A program made the translations under genes and the position numbers. Under the pieces are notes generated by a model. The model ran no database searches. It saw nothing but the letters and a program-made list of their open reading frames with translations, and had not been told where the DNA came from. DNA of 37,458 bases from CAYZSU01 sp964480565 (GTDB taxonomy: Bacteria; UBA10199; 2-02-FULL-44-16; JAAZCA01): assembly GCA_964480565.1 (NCBI GenBank), contig CAYZSU010000016.1, positions 1-37,458 of the forward strand, in the 5' to 3' direction. Shown in pieces: positions 25,344 to 33,062 of the stretch. Every line of letters starts with the position of its first letter. Position 1 is the stretch's first letter.

Positions 25344-25368
25344 AGGCCACCAAAGGTGGTCTTTTTTT
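25344..25368 (+). terminator. Terminator of the tRNA operon
   Basis: The stem AGGCCACC/GGTGGTCT (25344-25351 with 25355-25362) has a three-base loop and a run of Ts to 25368. Confidence 0.88.
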
Positions 25369-25536
25369 ATATCAGATAAGGTCATTTTTATTATACTTAT
25401 AAATAAAGTTCTTCTTTTTCTTACAAGTTGTATTTTATATCCGTTTCTATTTCAAAGGATTGCATTTGCTTCCTCCTATCCCGATTTTAGTGGTTTATTA
25501 CTTATCGCTTATGTATTTCCCGTACTAGGTTTCCTA

Positions 25537-26013
25537 GTGATTTTATTTTCCATTTTAAATACTATCTTAATAATCAAATTAAAAAGAAAAAAAATCCCTT
25601 TTAAAATAGAAATGATGCTATTTGCAATAATTGCCATTTATATTTTAGCTACTATTTATATTTATATTCTTGGACACAACTTCCTTCTAATAATACTACG
25701 ATTTTTAGAAATACTCACCCTTTTATCGGAAATTATTTATATAATATATATAAAATATTTCAAATCTGAAATACAGAAAATAGTATTCCCGAAATTTATA
25801 ATTGTAATTTCCATCCTCTACCCTTTATATGTTATTATCTTCAGTACATATATTGTTGACAGATTTAGCATGCGTGAAGTCATTGTAATACCACCTATAG
25901 CACTAATGGCTGCTACATATATAATTCTTCATCATCGTCTTAAAACCTCAATCACGCCCCATCTCATTGACATACAAGAACAAGAACAATCTATTTCATC
26001 ACCAACATCATAA
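25537..26013 (+). CDS. Hypothetical membrane protein with uncertain or lost start
   Basis: I do not recognise this protein. From the GTG at 25537 it has 158 residues and at least four hydrophobic helices with a polar C-terminal tail (QEQEQSISSPTS). The same frame stays open upstream through 25370, and that extra stretch also looks like membrane protein: I read LLFLTSCILYPFLFQ, then SSYPDFSGLLLIAYVFPV. Yet it contains no ATG, GTG or TTG codon between the tRNA terminator and 25537, and no ribosome-binding site precedes the GTG. The gene is therefore either 5'-truncated, begins at an unusual codon such as ATT/ATA, or is decayed. Base composition is markedly AT-rich compared with its neighbours. 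Confidence 0.45.
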   Translation: MILFSILNTILIIKLKRKKIPFKIEMMLFAIIAIYILATIYIYILGHNFLLIILRFLEILTLLSEIIYIIYIKYFKSEIQKIVFPKFIIVISILYPLYVIIFSTYIVDRFSMREVIVIPPIALMAATYIILHHRLKTSITPHLIDIQEQEQSISSPTS

Positions 26014-26015
26014 TT

Positions 26016-26046
26016 AAAACATATTAATTATATAAAACATATTAAT
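26016..26046. repeat. Direct repeat of AAAACATATTAAT
   Basis: Two identical 13-bp copies (26016-26028 and 26034-26046) lie 18 bp apart, directly upstream of the promoter at 26064. They may be an activator or repressor site, or simple AT-rich sequence. Confidence 0.5.
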
Positions 26047-26063
26047 CTCATGTGATTATATCC

Positions 26064-26093
26064 TTGCCAAAGAGACCTCAAATAATGTATATA
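26064..26093 (+). promoter_or_regulatory. Candidate sigma-70 promoter of the leader transcript
   Basis: TTGCCA (26064-26069) and TATATA (26088-26093) are separated by 18 bp; a perfect TATAAT overlaps at 26092-26097. The predicted transcript starts near 26100 and runs into the small ORF at 26117. Confidence 0.5.
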
Positions 26094-26116
26094 TAATTAA
26101 CGCAGGGGGCGTTATT

Positions 26117-26188
26117 ATGGTATCTACACATAATTTTCATTATTTTCTTTGCATTCATTTATCAATGCCCACATATATTTATAATTAA
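26117..26188 (+). CDS. 23-residue leader peptide or small protein
   Basis: A strong AGGGGG (26104-26109) lies seven bases before ATG. The frame encodes MVSTHNFHYFLCIHLSMPTYIY plus N, rich in His and Tyr. Its stop codon touches the first base of a strong terminator hairpin. A tiny ORF with a good ribosome-binding site, a promoter before it and a terminator immediately after it is the layout of a transcription-attenuation leader, here for the gene at 26288. It could also be a free-standing small protein or a coincidental ORF in a small RNA. Translation is not proven. Confidence 0.4.
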   Translation: MVSTHNFHYFLCIHLSMPTYIYN

Positions 26189-26216
26189 AAAGCTATTTTT
26201 CGAAATAGCTTTTTTT
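26187..26216 (+). terminator. Terminator/attenuator before the gene at 26288
   Basis: A perfect 12-bp stem AAAAAGCTATTT/AAATAGCTTTTT with a TTCG tetraloop ends in a U-tract to 26216. The downstream segments GCTATTTA (26227-26234) and TAAATAGC (26251-26258) can pair with each other or with the arms of this stem, allowing an alternative antiterminating fold. Confidence 0.85.
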
Positions 26217-26287
26217 ATATATAGTCGCTATTTAAACATAAGGGGATGGGTAAATAGCAAGTAATTGATAAATAAGGGGGGGTATGC

Positions 26288-26599
26288 ATGCAGGACATAG
26301 AAAATAATTTATTTCAGTTGGGAAGTATTTTATTAAATCCAGATGGATCAAGTCCACGTCAACATTATGTGGAAGCATTTAAATCTGTCATAAAAAGTAA
26401 TGATATGGGCGATGTGGCAGAAGTAAAATACAATATGGATTCAGATGCCATTGAAATTCGATGCCCGCAAAATAAATGCACATTGGTACAATATACCAAG
26501 GATCGTGTGGACAGCAATATGAATACTGGAGAAATGGATATTGTACGTGATGTCAAATGGGCATTACATAACCCAGTAAAGGGAAATATTTTTTACTAA
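26288..26599 (+). CDS. Small acidic hypothetical protein
   Basis: This 103-residue soluble protein has no signal peptide, and I do not recognise it. It is mildly acidic, with alternating polar and hydrophobic residues in the middle (VAEVKYNMDSDAIEIRCPQN) suggesting beta strands, and two cysteines (59 and 64). An extreme purine run, AAGGGGGGG (26274-26282), precedes the ATG at 26288 and predicts strong translation; another ATG at 26284 is in a different frame. An attenuator-like leader precedes it and a strong terminator follows, so the transcription unit is 26064 to about 26652. High expression is inferred; function is unknown. Confidence 0.7.
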   Translation: MQDIENNLFQLGSILLNPDGSSPRQHYVEAFKSVIKSNDMGDVAEVKYNMDSDAIEIRCPQNKCTLVQYTKDRVDSNMNTGEMDIVRDVKWALHNPVKGNIFY

Positions 26600-26624
26600 T
26601 TACACACCTTGAACACAAACAATA

Positions 26625-26652
26625 AAAGGCGATCCATTGATGGATCGCCTTT
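26625..26652 (+). terminator. Terminator of the gene at 26288
   Basis: A perfect 12-bp stem AAAGGCGATCCA/TGGATCGCCTTT with loop TTGA is followed by further Ts. It lies 25 bp after the stop codon. Confidence 0.95.
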
Positions 26653-26773
26653 TTTATTGAATGGCCCATATAGATGCACAAGCACAAAAGTGGGAGCACC
26701 TACAATTTTCAGTATCAGCTAGTAAATCCAATTCACACTTGCACTAAATCATCAATCCACATACACCGCACTC

Positions 26774-27841
26774 ATGGCTATAAAAAACAAAAAATGGATC
26801 AATTCGCTTATTACATGGTATAATCAGTATCATCGTGATCTACCATGGCGTCACACATCCAACCCCTATCATATATGGATTAGCGAAGTCATGCTTCAAC
26901 AAACACAAGTGGCAACAGTCATTCCATATTATGAGCGATTTACATCCCTATTTCCAAGCGTGGTTGATCTCGCCCATGCGGATGATGATCAACTCATGAA
27001 AGCATGGGAAGGGCTGGGGTATTACTCGCGCGCACGTAATTTAAAAAAAGCAGCCAATCAAATACTAAACCAGTTTAATGGAAAAGTTCCGACCACATAT
27101 TCGGAGTTATTATCCTTAACTGGCATTGGCCCCTATATTGGGGCAGCTATTGCCAGCATTGCATTTGGCGAACCTATCCCTGTAGTGGATGGCAATGTAC
27201 TTCGTGTTTTTACACGATTTTGGGGCATTCATACGGATATCCGTCAAGAAGCACTCAAGAAGAATTTACGTGACAAATTAATGCCCTATATTTGCACCGT
27301 TGATCCAAATACATTTAATCAATCCATTATGGAGTTGGGTGCTACTATGTGCACACCCAAGCAACCCAACTGCCACTCATGCCCTATTGCATCGCATTGC
27401 TATGCGAATAAACACAGCAAGCAAGCTATTTTACCCATCAAATCACCTGCTAAAAAAACACCTCATTACGATATTGTCATCGGTATTATTGCCAATAAAA
27501 AAAATAAACTCCTCATTACTCGCCGATCAGAAAAACAAATGCTAGGTGGCTTATGGGAATTTCCAGGCGGAAAAATTGAAATCAATGAAACTCATGAACA
27601 AGCGCTTTTACGGGAAATAAAAGAAGAAACAGGATTGCATATTTTCGTCAATGCCCATCTAATTACAGTCAAACATGCATACTCACATTTTAAAATCACA
27701 TTGCATGCATATTTATGCACATTCATATCCGGCCGAGTAATTGCAAATGTATTTCAATGGATCGATGCACATAATCTTACTGATTTCGCATTTCCAACAG
27801 CCAATCGAAAAGTGATTCAAGCACTTTTAAAGAAAAAATAA
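26774..27841 (+). CDS. mutY: A/G-specific adenine DNA glycosylase
   Basis: This 355-residue base-excision repair enzyme removes adenine mispaired with 8-oxoguanine. Catalytic E38 is in SEVMLQQTQV. The helix-hairpin-helix LTGIGPYIGAAIASIAFG leads to D139 in VVDGNV. The [4Fe-4S] cluster ligands are C193, C200, C203 and C209 (spacing 6, 2, 5). The C-terminal domain is MutT-like and, unlike in many MutY proteins, retains a near-complete Nudix box at 265-287 (GGKIEINETHEQALLREIKEETGL in pattern form G-x5-E-x7-REIKEETGL). It may therefore have residual Nudix activity. The start is ATG at 26774 with a weak ribosome-binding site. Its 3' end overlaps a minus-strand pseudogene frame. Confidence 0.95.
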   Translation: MAIKNKKWINSLITWYNQYHRDLPWRHTSNPYHIWISEVMLQQTQVATVIPYYERFTSLFPSVVDLAHADDDQLMKAWEGLGYYSRARNLKKAANQILNQFNGKVPTTYSELLSLTGIGPYIGAAIASIAFGEPIPVVDGNVLRVFTRFWGIHTDIRQEALKKNLRDKLMPYICTVDPNTFNQSIMELGATMCTPKQPNCHSCPIASHCYANKHSKQAILPIKSPAKKTPHYDIVIGIIANKKNKLLITRRSEKQMLGGLWEFPGGKIEINETHEQALLREIKEETGLHIFVNAHLITVKHAYSHFKITLHAYLCTFISGRVIANVFQWIDAHNLTDFAFPTANRKVIQALLKKK

Positions 27842-27879
27842 TCAATACACATCATGAAGAAATTCAATATAAGATGAGC

Positions 27880-28014
27880 GTATCCAATGCTGAAAATGAA
27901 TACAACAATCCCATTATAGTATATTTTATCGTCAATCGTATTATTAAATACAATCGCATGAGCTGTATCAGGATATGCGTTTAAAAAAGATCTTAACCCG
28001 CGAGGTATAGTCAT
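27880..28014 (-). pseudogene. C-terminal remnant of a DUF4143-type ATPase
   Basis: The minus strand encodes (M)TIPRGLRSFLNAYPDTAHAI followed by VFNNTIDDKIYYNGIVVFIFS. In DUF4143 ATPases the last 40 residues often follow the pattern 'P..L..F...YP....V.....D....NG..I.F.P', so this looks like the lost gene's 3' end. No Walker motifs or DUF4143 core are found upstream (28015-28137), and mutY occupies the other side. The remainder was probably deleted. The three intact ATPases of the window do not share this exact sequence, so the assignment rests on memory of the family. Confidence 0.35.
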
Positions 28015-28137
28015 TTTTTTCAGAATAATGGGTACCCGTCACAATACTTGATACCATTTAAAACACATGCAGACATATAACATATTGATTTTAATCGACT
28101 TTTTAAAAACTATGGGACTGTTGAAAATCACCCTTTA

Positions 28138-28170
28138 TAAAAAAACAGGGACAAGCAATGCTCATCCCTG
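28138..28170 (-). terminator. Terminator of the gene at 28201
   Basis: CAGGGAC and GTCCCTG-like arms (CAGGGA at 28146-28151 with TCCCTG at 28165-28170, extended by GAGCATTGCTTGTC pairing) are followed on the minus strand by eight Ts. It lies about 30 bp after the stop codon. Confidence 0.8.
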
Positions 28171-28200
28171 CATATATTGCATCATAATAACAATGCACAA

Positions 28201-28677
28201 CTAATAGATCGAAAAACATCCCTTGGCAGCCAAACGGCGCTTTCCACCATGCGTTCTCTTTTCTGGCCCAGGACCTGTGACATAGAGTGAAATACAATGT
28301 CGACCGCGAGGCAAATGGTTCACTGCCATAATAGATTTCCTCACAACCCGAAAAACTGTATTACCATCTGACCATTTAAATGGAGCAATATATCCTTTGT
28401 AAAATTTTCCATTGACCCAATCCTGCACATTAATTTGCTCGCCAATTTTTCCATGAGTATACGCACGCATACATACTTCTGTACCATACGGAAATGCATC
28501 TTTGAACCGATGCTTCACTTTCGCTTCTTCGCCTTGCTTGAAATAACACCCCATTAAATCAGACTTAGTTGAAAGAAATACAATTTTTCGCGGTGCAACT
28601 GCTGACACGCTGGATGAAATTGCTACCAATACAAATGTAATAATTAAAAACAAACTGATCTGTTTTTTTAATCCCAT
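28201..28677 (-). CDS. Secreted hypothetical protein with four cysteines
   Basis: This 158-residue protein has an N-terminal Sec signal peptide (MGLKKQISLFLIITFVLVA, cleavage near SVSA at about residue 26). The mature part is basic, has four cysteines (MGCYF, EVCMR, RHCIS, KGCFS) and several glycine/aromatic turns such as WVNGKFYKGYIAPFKW. The pattern suggests a small beta-rich periplasmic domain with two disulfides, possibly formed by the VKOR-DsbA system. I do not recognise the family. AAAGGAGG precedes the ATG at 28677 by five bases. It is monocistronic with its own terminator. Confidence 0.7.
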   Translation of the reverse strand: MGLKKQISLFLIITFVLVAISSSVSAVAPRKIVFLSTKSDLMGCYFKQGEEAKVKHRFKDAFPYGTEVCMRAYTHGKIGEQINVQDWVNGKFYKGYIAPFKWSDGNTVFRVVRKSIMAVNHLPRGRHCISLYVTGPGPEKRTHGGKRRLAAKGCFSIY

Positions 28678-28750
28678 ACATCCTCCTTTATATTAATTGA
28701 TTGTCCATATATATATGAAGCTCACTCATTTCACAATGAACTTGTTTAAA

Positions 28751-28905
28751 GGGGTTGTTGAAAAACGCCCATCTTCGGTGTTTCCCGCTACACTCGCAAT
28801 CCTCACGTACTCGCATGTACGCTCCGGTTGCGAGTTTGCGGGAGGCCTTGAATCTGGACATTTTTGAACAACCCCACAAATTGCTATTTTTCACCAGTCC
28901 CTTAA
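28751..28905 (+). repeat. Dispersed hairpin repeat, copy B (complete)
   Basis: The core (28751-28875) has 15-bp terminal arms GGGGTTGTTGAAAAA and TTTTTGAACAACCCC with one mismatch. Inner pairs are CCCGC/GCGGG, ACTCGCAA/TTGCGAGT and CGTAC/GTACG, so the whole 125 bp can fold into one long hairpin. The outer arm AATTGCTATTTTTCACCAG extends to 28905. It occupies the region between a minus-strand secreted-protein gene and the kam operon. A spurious minus-strand ORF crosses it. Confidence 0.85.
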
Positions 28906-28977
28906 AATAGTTTATCACTAAACCCCATAAGCGATAACCCTTTGAATACAATTTTAGATTATGATAGGATACCTATA

Positions 28978-29949
28978 ATGAAAACAATCTCGTTCATTGG
29001 ATCCAGCAAAAATGCCGGCAAGACAACATCACTTCAAATATATATTCATCATTTACAACACAAACACCCACATCTAATCCTCACATCAATTGGCATCAAT
29101 GGCGAACATATCGATCAGTTTACACATATGGAAAAACCACAGATAATCATTCCTGAAAATACATTATTTATTACAGCTAGCTCTCAATTAACATCTCATA
29201 TAGGCTTATACCGCATTATCGATCAATATATCTTGCCTGACTGTAGTGACCCATACATTCTTGCTCAAGCCATTACACCTACTGCATTTACTATCCAAGG
29301 ACCCAATACCAAAGAATCCATTATAATACTTAAAAAACACCTTCAAAAAACACATCCCCAATATACATTGTTAATCGACGGTTCAATCGATCGCTGTTTT
29401 TTAGCAGACCCAAAAATTAGCAATCAGCTCATGGTTACACTTAAGCTCCATACCACACCGCATAACTGTAAACAACAACAACGCTTTAAACATATGATGT
29501 CTATTCCCTCAGCACCTAGCGCCTTACAAAATATGCTCACATCCAATATTACTCCCAATACTAAAAGTATGCTCCTAGACGATCGCGGCCATATTATTTA
29601 TGACTCCCATATCTCTCCATGTATGGATAAAAAACTTCATCAGTATTGTGCCATTTACGCGCTTAAACCCTGCACGCTATTTATCAATGGTGCATTGACA
29701 ATGCCTTTGTTTCAATTACTTGCAAATTTTTCAAAACTTCGCATCGTACTAAACTACTTCACTCTATTACATGCCGCAGTATCTGAGATGGAATATGCAC
29801 GATTTCAACCAATGCTATTCACATTGCATTCATCCAATATCAAATGTATTTTCTTAAACCAAAGCAAGACAGTGACAAGTATGAACTTGCCAGCACATAT
29901 ACCAACGTATAATTTATTTCGTGAGGACTTACATGATATTTCCATATAA
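28978..29949 (+). CDS. kamB: KamB-like P-loop protein of lysine aminomutase operon
   Basis: This is a 323-residue cytoplasmic protein. It begins MKTISFIGSSKNAGKTTS, a Walker A-type nucleotide-binding loop at residues 6-17. LLIDGSIDRCFLAD near residue 135 could be the Walker B/DxD region. I know no catalytic role for it. Lysine-fermentation clusters described in the literature contain two extra genes, kamB and kamC, beside kamDE, and this pair occupies the matching position; the name is assigned on that basis. The ATG at 28978 has AGGAT eight bases upstream; a TTG at 28942 is less likely. Its end overlaps kamC by 17 bp. A role in loading or reactivating the B12 enzyme is inference. Confidence 0.65.
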   Translation: MKTISFIGSSKNAGKTTSLQIYIHHLQHKHPHLILTSIGINGEHIDQFTHMEKPQIIIPENTLFITASSQLTSHIGLYRIIDQYILPDCSDPYILAQAITPTAFTIQGPNTKESIIILKKHLQKTHPQYTLLIDGSIDRCFLADPKISNQLMVTLKLHTTPHNCKQQQRFKHMMSIPSAPSALQNMLTSNITPNTKSMLLDDRGHIIYDSHISPCMDKKLHQYCAIYALKPCTLFINGALTMPLFQLLANFSKLRIVLNYFTLLHAAVSEMEYARFQPMLFTLHSSNIKCIFLNQSKTVTSMNLPAHIPTYNLFREDLHDISI

Positions 29950-31507
29950 ATTACTGGGCATATCCGATGCACTTAACAATGAACTTTGTTTTGATGAGTA
30001 TATCAATAACATACAGCATAATATTCCTATATTGATGAATAAACAGCTCACATTGCTCGACGAGCATGATATCAGCTCCCATTATAATGCACTAAATAAA
30101 TTAGCCTTTCAGATTCCAGACAAGAAAAACATCACACATATAATGAATATAGTATCCCAATTGCCAAATTTAAGCGATACCATGCATGCAATTAAAAACA
30201 AACATATTGATATGCATCACCTGCACTTGCTCTCTCAATTTATTCAACATGACCATAACCTTCGAAAAATAGAAGAAAGCTTAAACATGCGTGCATGCGC
30301 AGCACCACTCATTACACGACTTTCACATATTATTAATAAATACACTCTCAATAATGGACAGGAGTTAAAACTACCTAAAGCTACACAAAACTATTACCTG
30401 CGTTTGAATAAAATAAATACATCTATTTCCAATGCAATTACTACATTGGAAGATCACATTGAATCTCATACAGGCATTCGCATCACCTATCCATTCATAC
30501 GCGAAGTATCAACAAGTTCGCCCTATTTCAAATATCTAAAGAGTTGCAAGTATATTCATTTAAAGAAAAATGGGCACTGTTATCAGGCAATCATTGCTCT
30601 CCCTTCTGAAGTAAAATCACTCTATGACCATGCCAATGAATTACAGGCGAAAATTATTACAGCAAATACACAGGCATTGGAACGCATCGGCAAACGACTG
30701 TATAGCGTATTTAAACTACTTCGCGATTATTACTATACGCGCCAACATCATTGTTGGCTATATGCGCTCATTCATACCATAAAAATAAATCATTATATCA
30801 TTCCTAAGATAGGCAAAAAACAGATCATTGAAATTAATGATGGCATTCTACCGAGTTTAAAGAAATCCCATGCCAACTATGTACCGCTCACGATTCATCT
30901 ACACCAAAAAACAAATATTTTAATCGGTGCCAATATGTCTGGAAAAAGCACTGCATTAAAAACACTCTTTTTTCATCTATGCTTAATCAAAATGGGACTG
31001 CCCTTACCTGCTAAATCGGCTCATGTATTTATACCCAATCGCATTTTCTTACAAGTCAAAGGCTCTGGCGACATTCATTCGCATTCGTCCAGCTTTAGCG
31101 ATGAAATAGCCACCTACTCTACAAAATTTCAAAAAAATGATATTTTACTCAGCGATGAATTATTTACATCCACAGACCCGATCAACGGCAACTGGCTAGC
31201 CACACAATTTTTAACATATTTCAATACCTTACCCATGTTCACCCTTATCAGTACTCACTTTACGAATCTATCCACATTACCAAAAATCAATACATATTGT
31301 ATGAAAGATACCATCAGTAAATCCAATAAAAATAATTGCATAAAAATGTTATACCAAATGACACACATGACACAGAATGATCACAACTTTACAGATCAAC
31401 AGTACTTAAAACCATTGCATATTGCGATGACCTTATCCATCCCTGAAGATATCTCCAAGGCCATTGAACGTAAATGCGATGAGCATAAAGGATCACATCA
31501 TGCCTAG
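29933..31507 (+). CDS. kamC: KamC-like MutS-family ATPase
   Basis: This 524-residue protein has a MutS-type ABC ATPase at its C-terminus and an all-helical lever/clamp-like region before it. Walker A is ILIGANMSGKSTALKT (about residues 330-345), the signature region is SSFSDEIATYSTKF, Walker B is DILLSDELFTSTDP, and the His switch is LISTHF. The mismatch-recognition domain of MutS is absent, so DNA repair is unlikely. MutS-like proteins are known neighbours of lysine and ornithine aminomutase genes and have been suspected to service those radical B12 enzymes. The ATG at 29933 has GAGGA five bases before it. The stop overlaps the kamD start by 8 bp. Confidence 0.75.
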   Translation: MIFPYKLLGISDALNNELCFDEYINNIQHNIPILMNKQLTLLDEHDISSHYNALNKLAFQIPDKKNITHIMNIVSQLPNLSDTMHAIKNKHIDMHHLHLLSQFIQHDHNLRKIEESLNMRACAAPLITRLSHIINKYTLNNGQELKLPKATQNYYLRLNKINTSISNAITTLEDHIESHTGIRITYPFIREVSTSSPYFKYLKSCKYIHLKKNGHCYQAIIALPSEVKSLYDHANELQAKIITANTQALERIGKRLYSVFKLLRDYYYTRQHHCWLYALIHTIKINHYIIPKIGKKQIIEINDGILPSLKKSHANYVPLTIHLHQKTNILIGANMSGKSTALKTLFFHLCLIKMGLPLPAKSAHVFIPNRIFLQVKGSGDIHSHSSSFSDEIATYSTKFQKNDILLSDELFTSTDPINGNWLATQFLTYFNTLPMFTLISTHFTNLSTLPKINTYCMKDTISKSNKNNCIKMLYQMTHMTQNDHNFTDQQYLKPLHIAMTLSIPEDISKAIERKCDEHKGSHHA

Positions 31508-33062
31508 CATTCACATTGATGCAGACCAAGTTAATCGTGTTAAATCGATTGCACGCCATATTGCTACTGACATTCAATCATTTATCGATCATCACTCATC
31601 CATATCCATTGAACGATCTGTCTTACGATTATTCGGTGTCGACGGAGTGGATGACACGAATACACCTATATCCAACTGTATCATGCAATCATTTAGACAT
31701 CATAATTTACTGGAAAATGGTGTATCAAAACCATTTGTAGCGGCTATGATTTTAGAAAATACAGATGTGCAAATAACTGCACAAAAAATCATTCATAATG
31801 AAATTGACTTCACAAAACTATACACTGTTCCCAATCAATTAATTGATCAAAAACTAACTGAATTAACATCACAGGCTATTAAACAACTTCACAATTCTGT
31901 AAAAAATAAATCACTTAAAACAGACAATCTCACATTACCTCCTCAACCGTGGAAATATTTAATTGTCGCCACTGGCAATATTTACGAAGATGTCACACAA
32001 GCCAAATCCGCTGTACGTTCTGGTGCAGATATTATTGCAGTCATTCGAAGTACTGCACAGTCGCTTTTGGACTATGTGCCATATGGTGCAAGCACAGAAG
32101 GGTTTGGCGGTACATTAGCTACTCAGGAAAACTTTAGAATTATGCGCCAAGCACTGGATGATGCGGGCAACGATCAAAATCGCTATATTCGTTTGGTCAA
32201 TTATTCATCCGGACTATGCATGGCAGAAATTGCAGTTTGTGCGGCTTTTGAAGATTTAGATATGCTGCTTAATGACTCCATGTATGGTATTTTATTTCGT
32301 GATATTAATATGAAACGCACATTTGTCGATCAATATTTTAGCCGACTTATCTGTGCACATGCAGGTATCATTATTAACACAGGTGAAGATAATTATTTAA
32401 CCACCTCCGATGCTATAGACAATGCCCACACCGTTACAGCCTCACAATTAATCAATGAAGCCATGGGAAAAAATGCACGTTTAAGTGATTGGCAACTAGG
32501 CCTTGGCCATGCATTTGAAATAAATCCAGACATTCCAAATGCTTTTTTATATGAACTTGCCCATGCAAGCCTTGCCAAAGCATTATTTCCCAATGCACCG
32601 CTAAAATTCATGCCGCCCACAAAATATAAACGTACGGATATTTTCTTTTCGCATGCACTCGATACGATGTTTAACCTAGCCAGTATAACAACCGGCCAGG
32701 GAATCCATTTGGCTGGAATATTAACGGAAGCCATTCACACACCACTCATGCAAGACCGTTATCAATCGCTTGATAGTATTAACTATGTCTTTAACACAGC
32801 CAATGCATTGGGAGATGAAATTGAATTTAAAAAAGACGGATTTATTCAACAACGCGCACAAACCGTCTTGGATCAAACAGAATCGTTTTTAGATGAAATT
32901 TGCAACCACGGATTAATGCATGCCATTACCGAAGGCAAATTTGCAGATATTAAGCGACCCATGGATAGTGGCAAAGGGTTAGATGGCGTATTTAAAAAAG
33001 GAAACCAGTACTGCAACCCAATACTTATCGCCTTAGAAAAGGAGGACTTATGCCAGAGCTAA
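31500..33062 (+). CDS. kamD: Lysine 5,6-aminomutase, alpha subunit
   Basis: This 520-residue large subunit of the adenosylcobalamin- and PLP-dependent mutase moves the terminal amino group of D-lysine or L-beta-lysine from C6 to C5, a step of lysine fermentation. It aligns from memory with the TIM-barrel KamD: PWKYLIVATGNIYEDVTQAKSA, SGADIIAVIRSTAQSLLDYVPYGASTEGFGGT, VNYSSGLCMAEIAV and FMPPTKYKRTDIFFSH, with the expected length of about 516. It is too short to be the fused OraE of ornithine aminomutase. The ATG at 31500 has AAAGGA upstream and overlaps kamC; an upstream start at 31464 is unlikely. Its end overlaps kamE by 13 bp. Confidence 0.95.
   Translation: MPSIHIDADQVNRVKSIARHIATDIQSFIDHHSSISIERSVLRLFGVDGVDDTNTPISNCIMQSFRHHNLLENGVSKPFVAAMILENTDVQITAQKIIHNEIDFTKLYTVPNQLIDQKLTELTSQAIKQLHNSVKNKSLKTDNLTLPPQPWKYLIVATGNIYEDVTQAKSAVRSGADIIAVIRSTAQSLLDYVPYGASTEGFGGTLATQENFRIMRQALDDAGNDQNRYIRLVNYSSGLCMAEIAVCAAFEDLDMLLNDSMYGILFRDINMKRTFVDQYFSRLICAHAGIIINTGEDNYLTTSDAIDNAHTVTASQLINEAMGKNARLSDWQLGLGHAFEINPDIPNAFLYELAHASLAKALFPNAPLKFMPPTKYKRTDIFFSHALDTMFNLASITTGQGIHLAGILTEAIHTPLMQDRYQSLDSINYVFNTANALGDEIEFKKDGFIQQRAQTVLDQTESFLDEICNHGLMHAITEGKFADIKRPMDSGKGLDGVFKKGNQYCNPILIALEKEDLCQS

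Noticed and set aside
25178..25402. Plus-strand ORF of 74 codons
   Set aside because: It reads through two tRNA genes and their terminator.
28688..28951. Minus-strand ORF of 87 codons upstream of the kam operon
   Set aside because: It is the reverse strand of the hairpin repeat copy B; no family resemblance and no start signals.
31002..31020. Copy of the GGGACTGCCCTTACC motif
   Set aside because: It lies inside kamC, encodes MGLPLPA in frame and lacks inverted ends, so it is probably coincidence.
29933..31507. DNA mismatch repair protein MutS
   Set aside because: Only the ATPase end is MutS-like; the mismatch-recognition domain is missing and the gene is embedded in an aminomutase operon.
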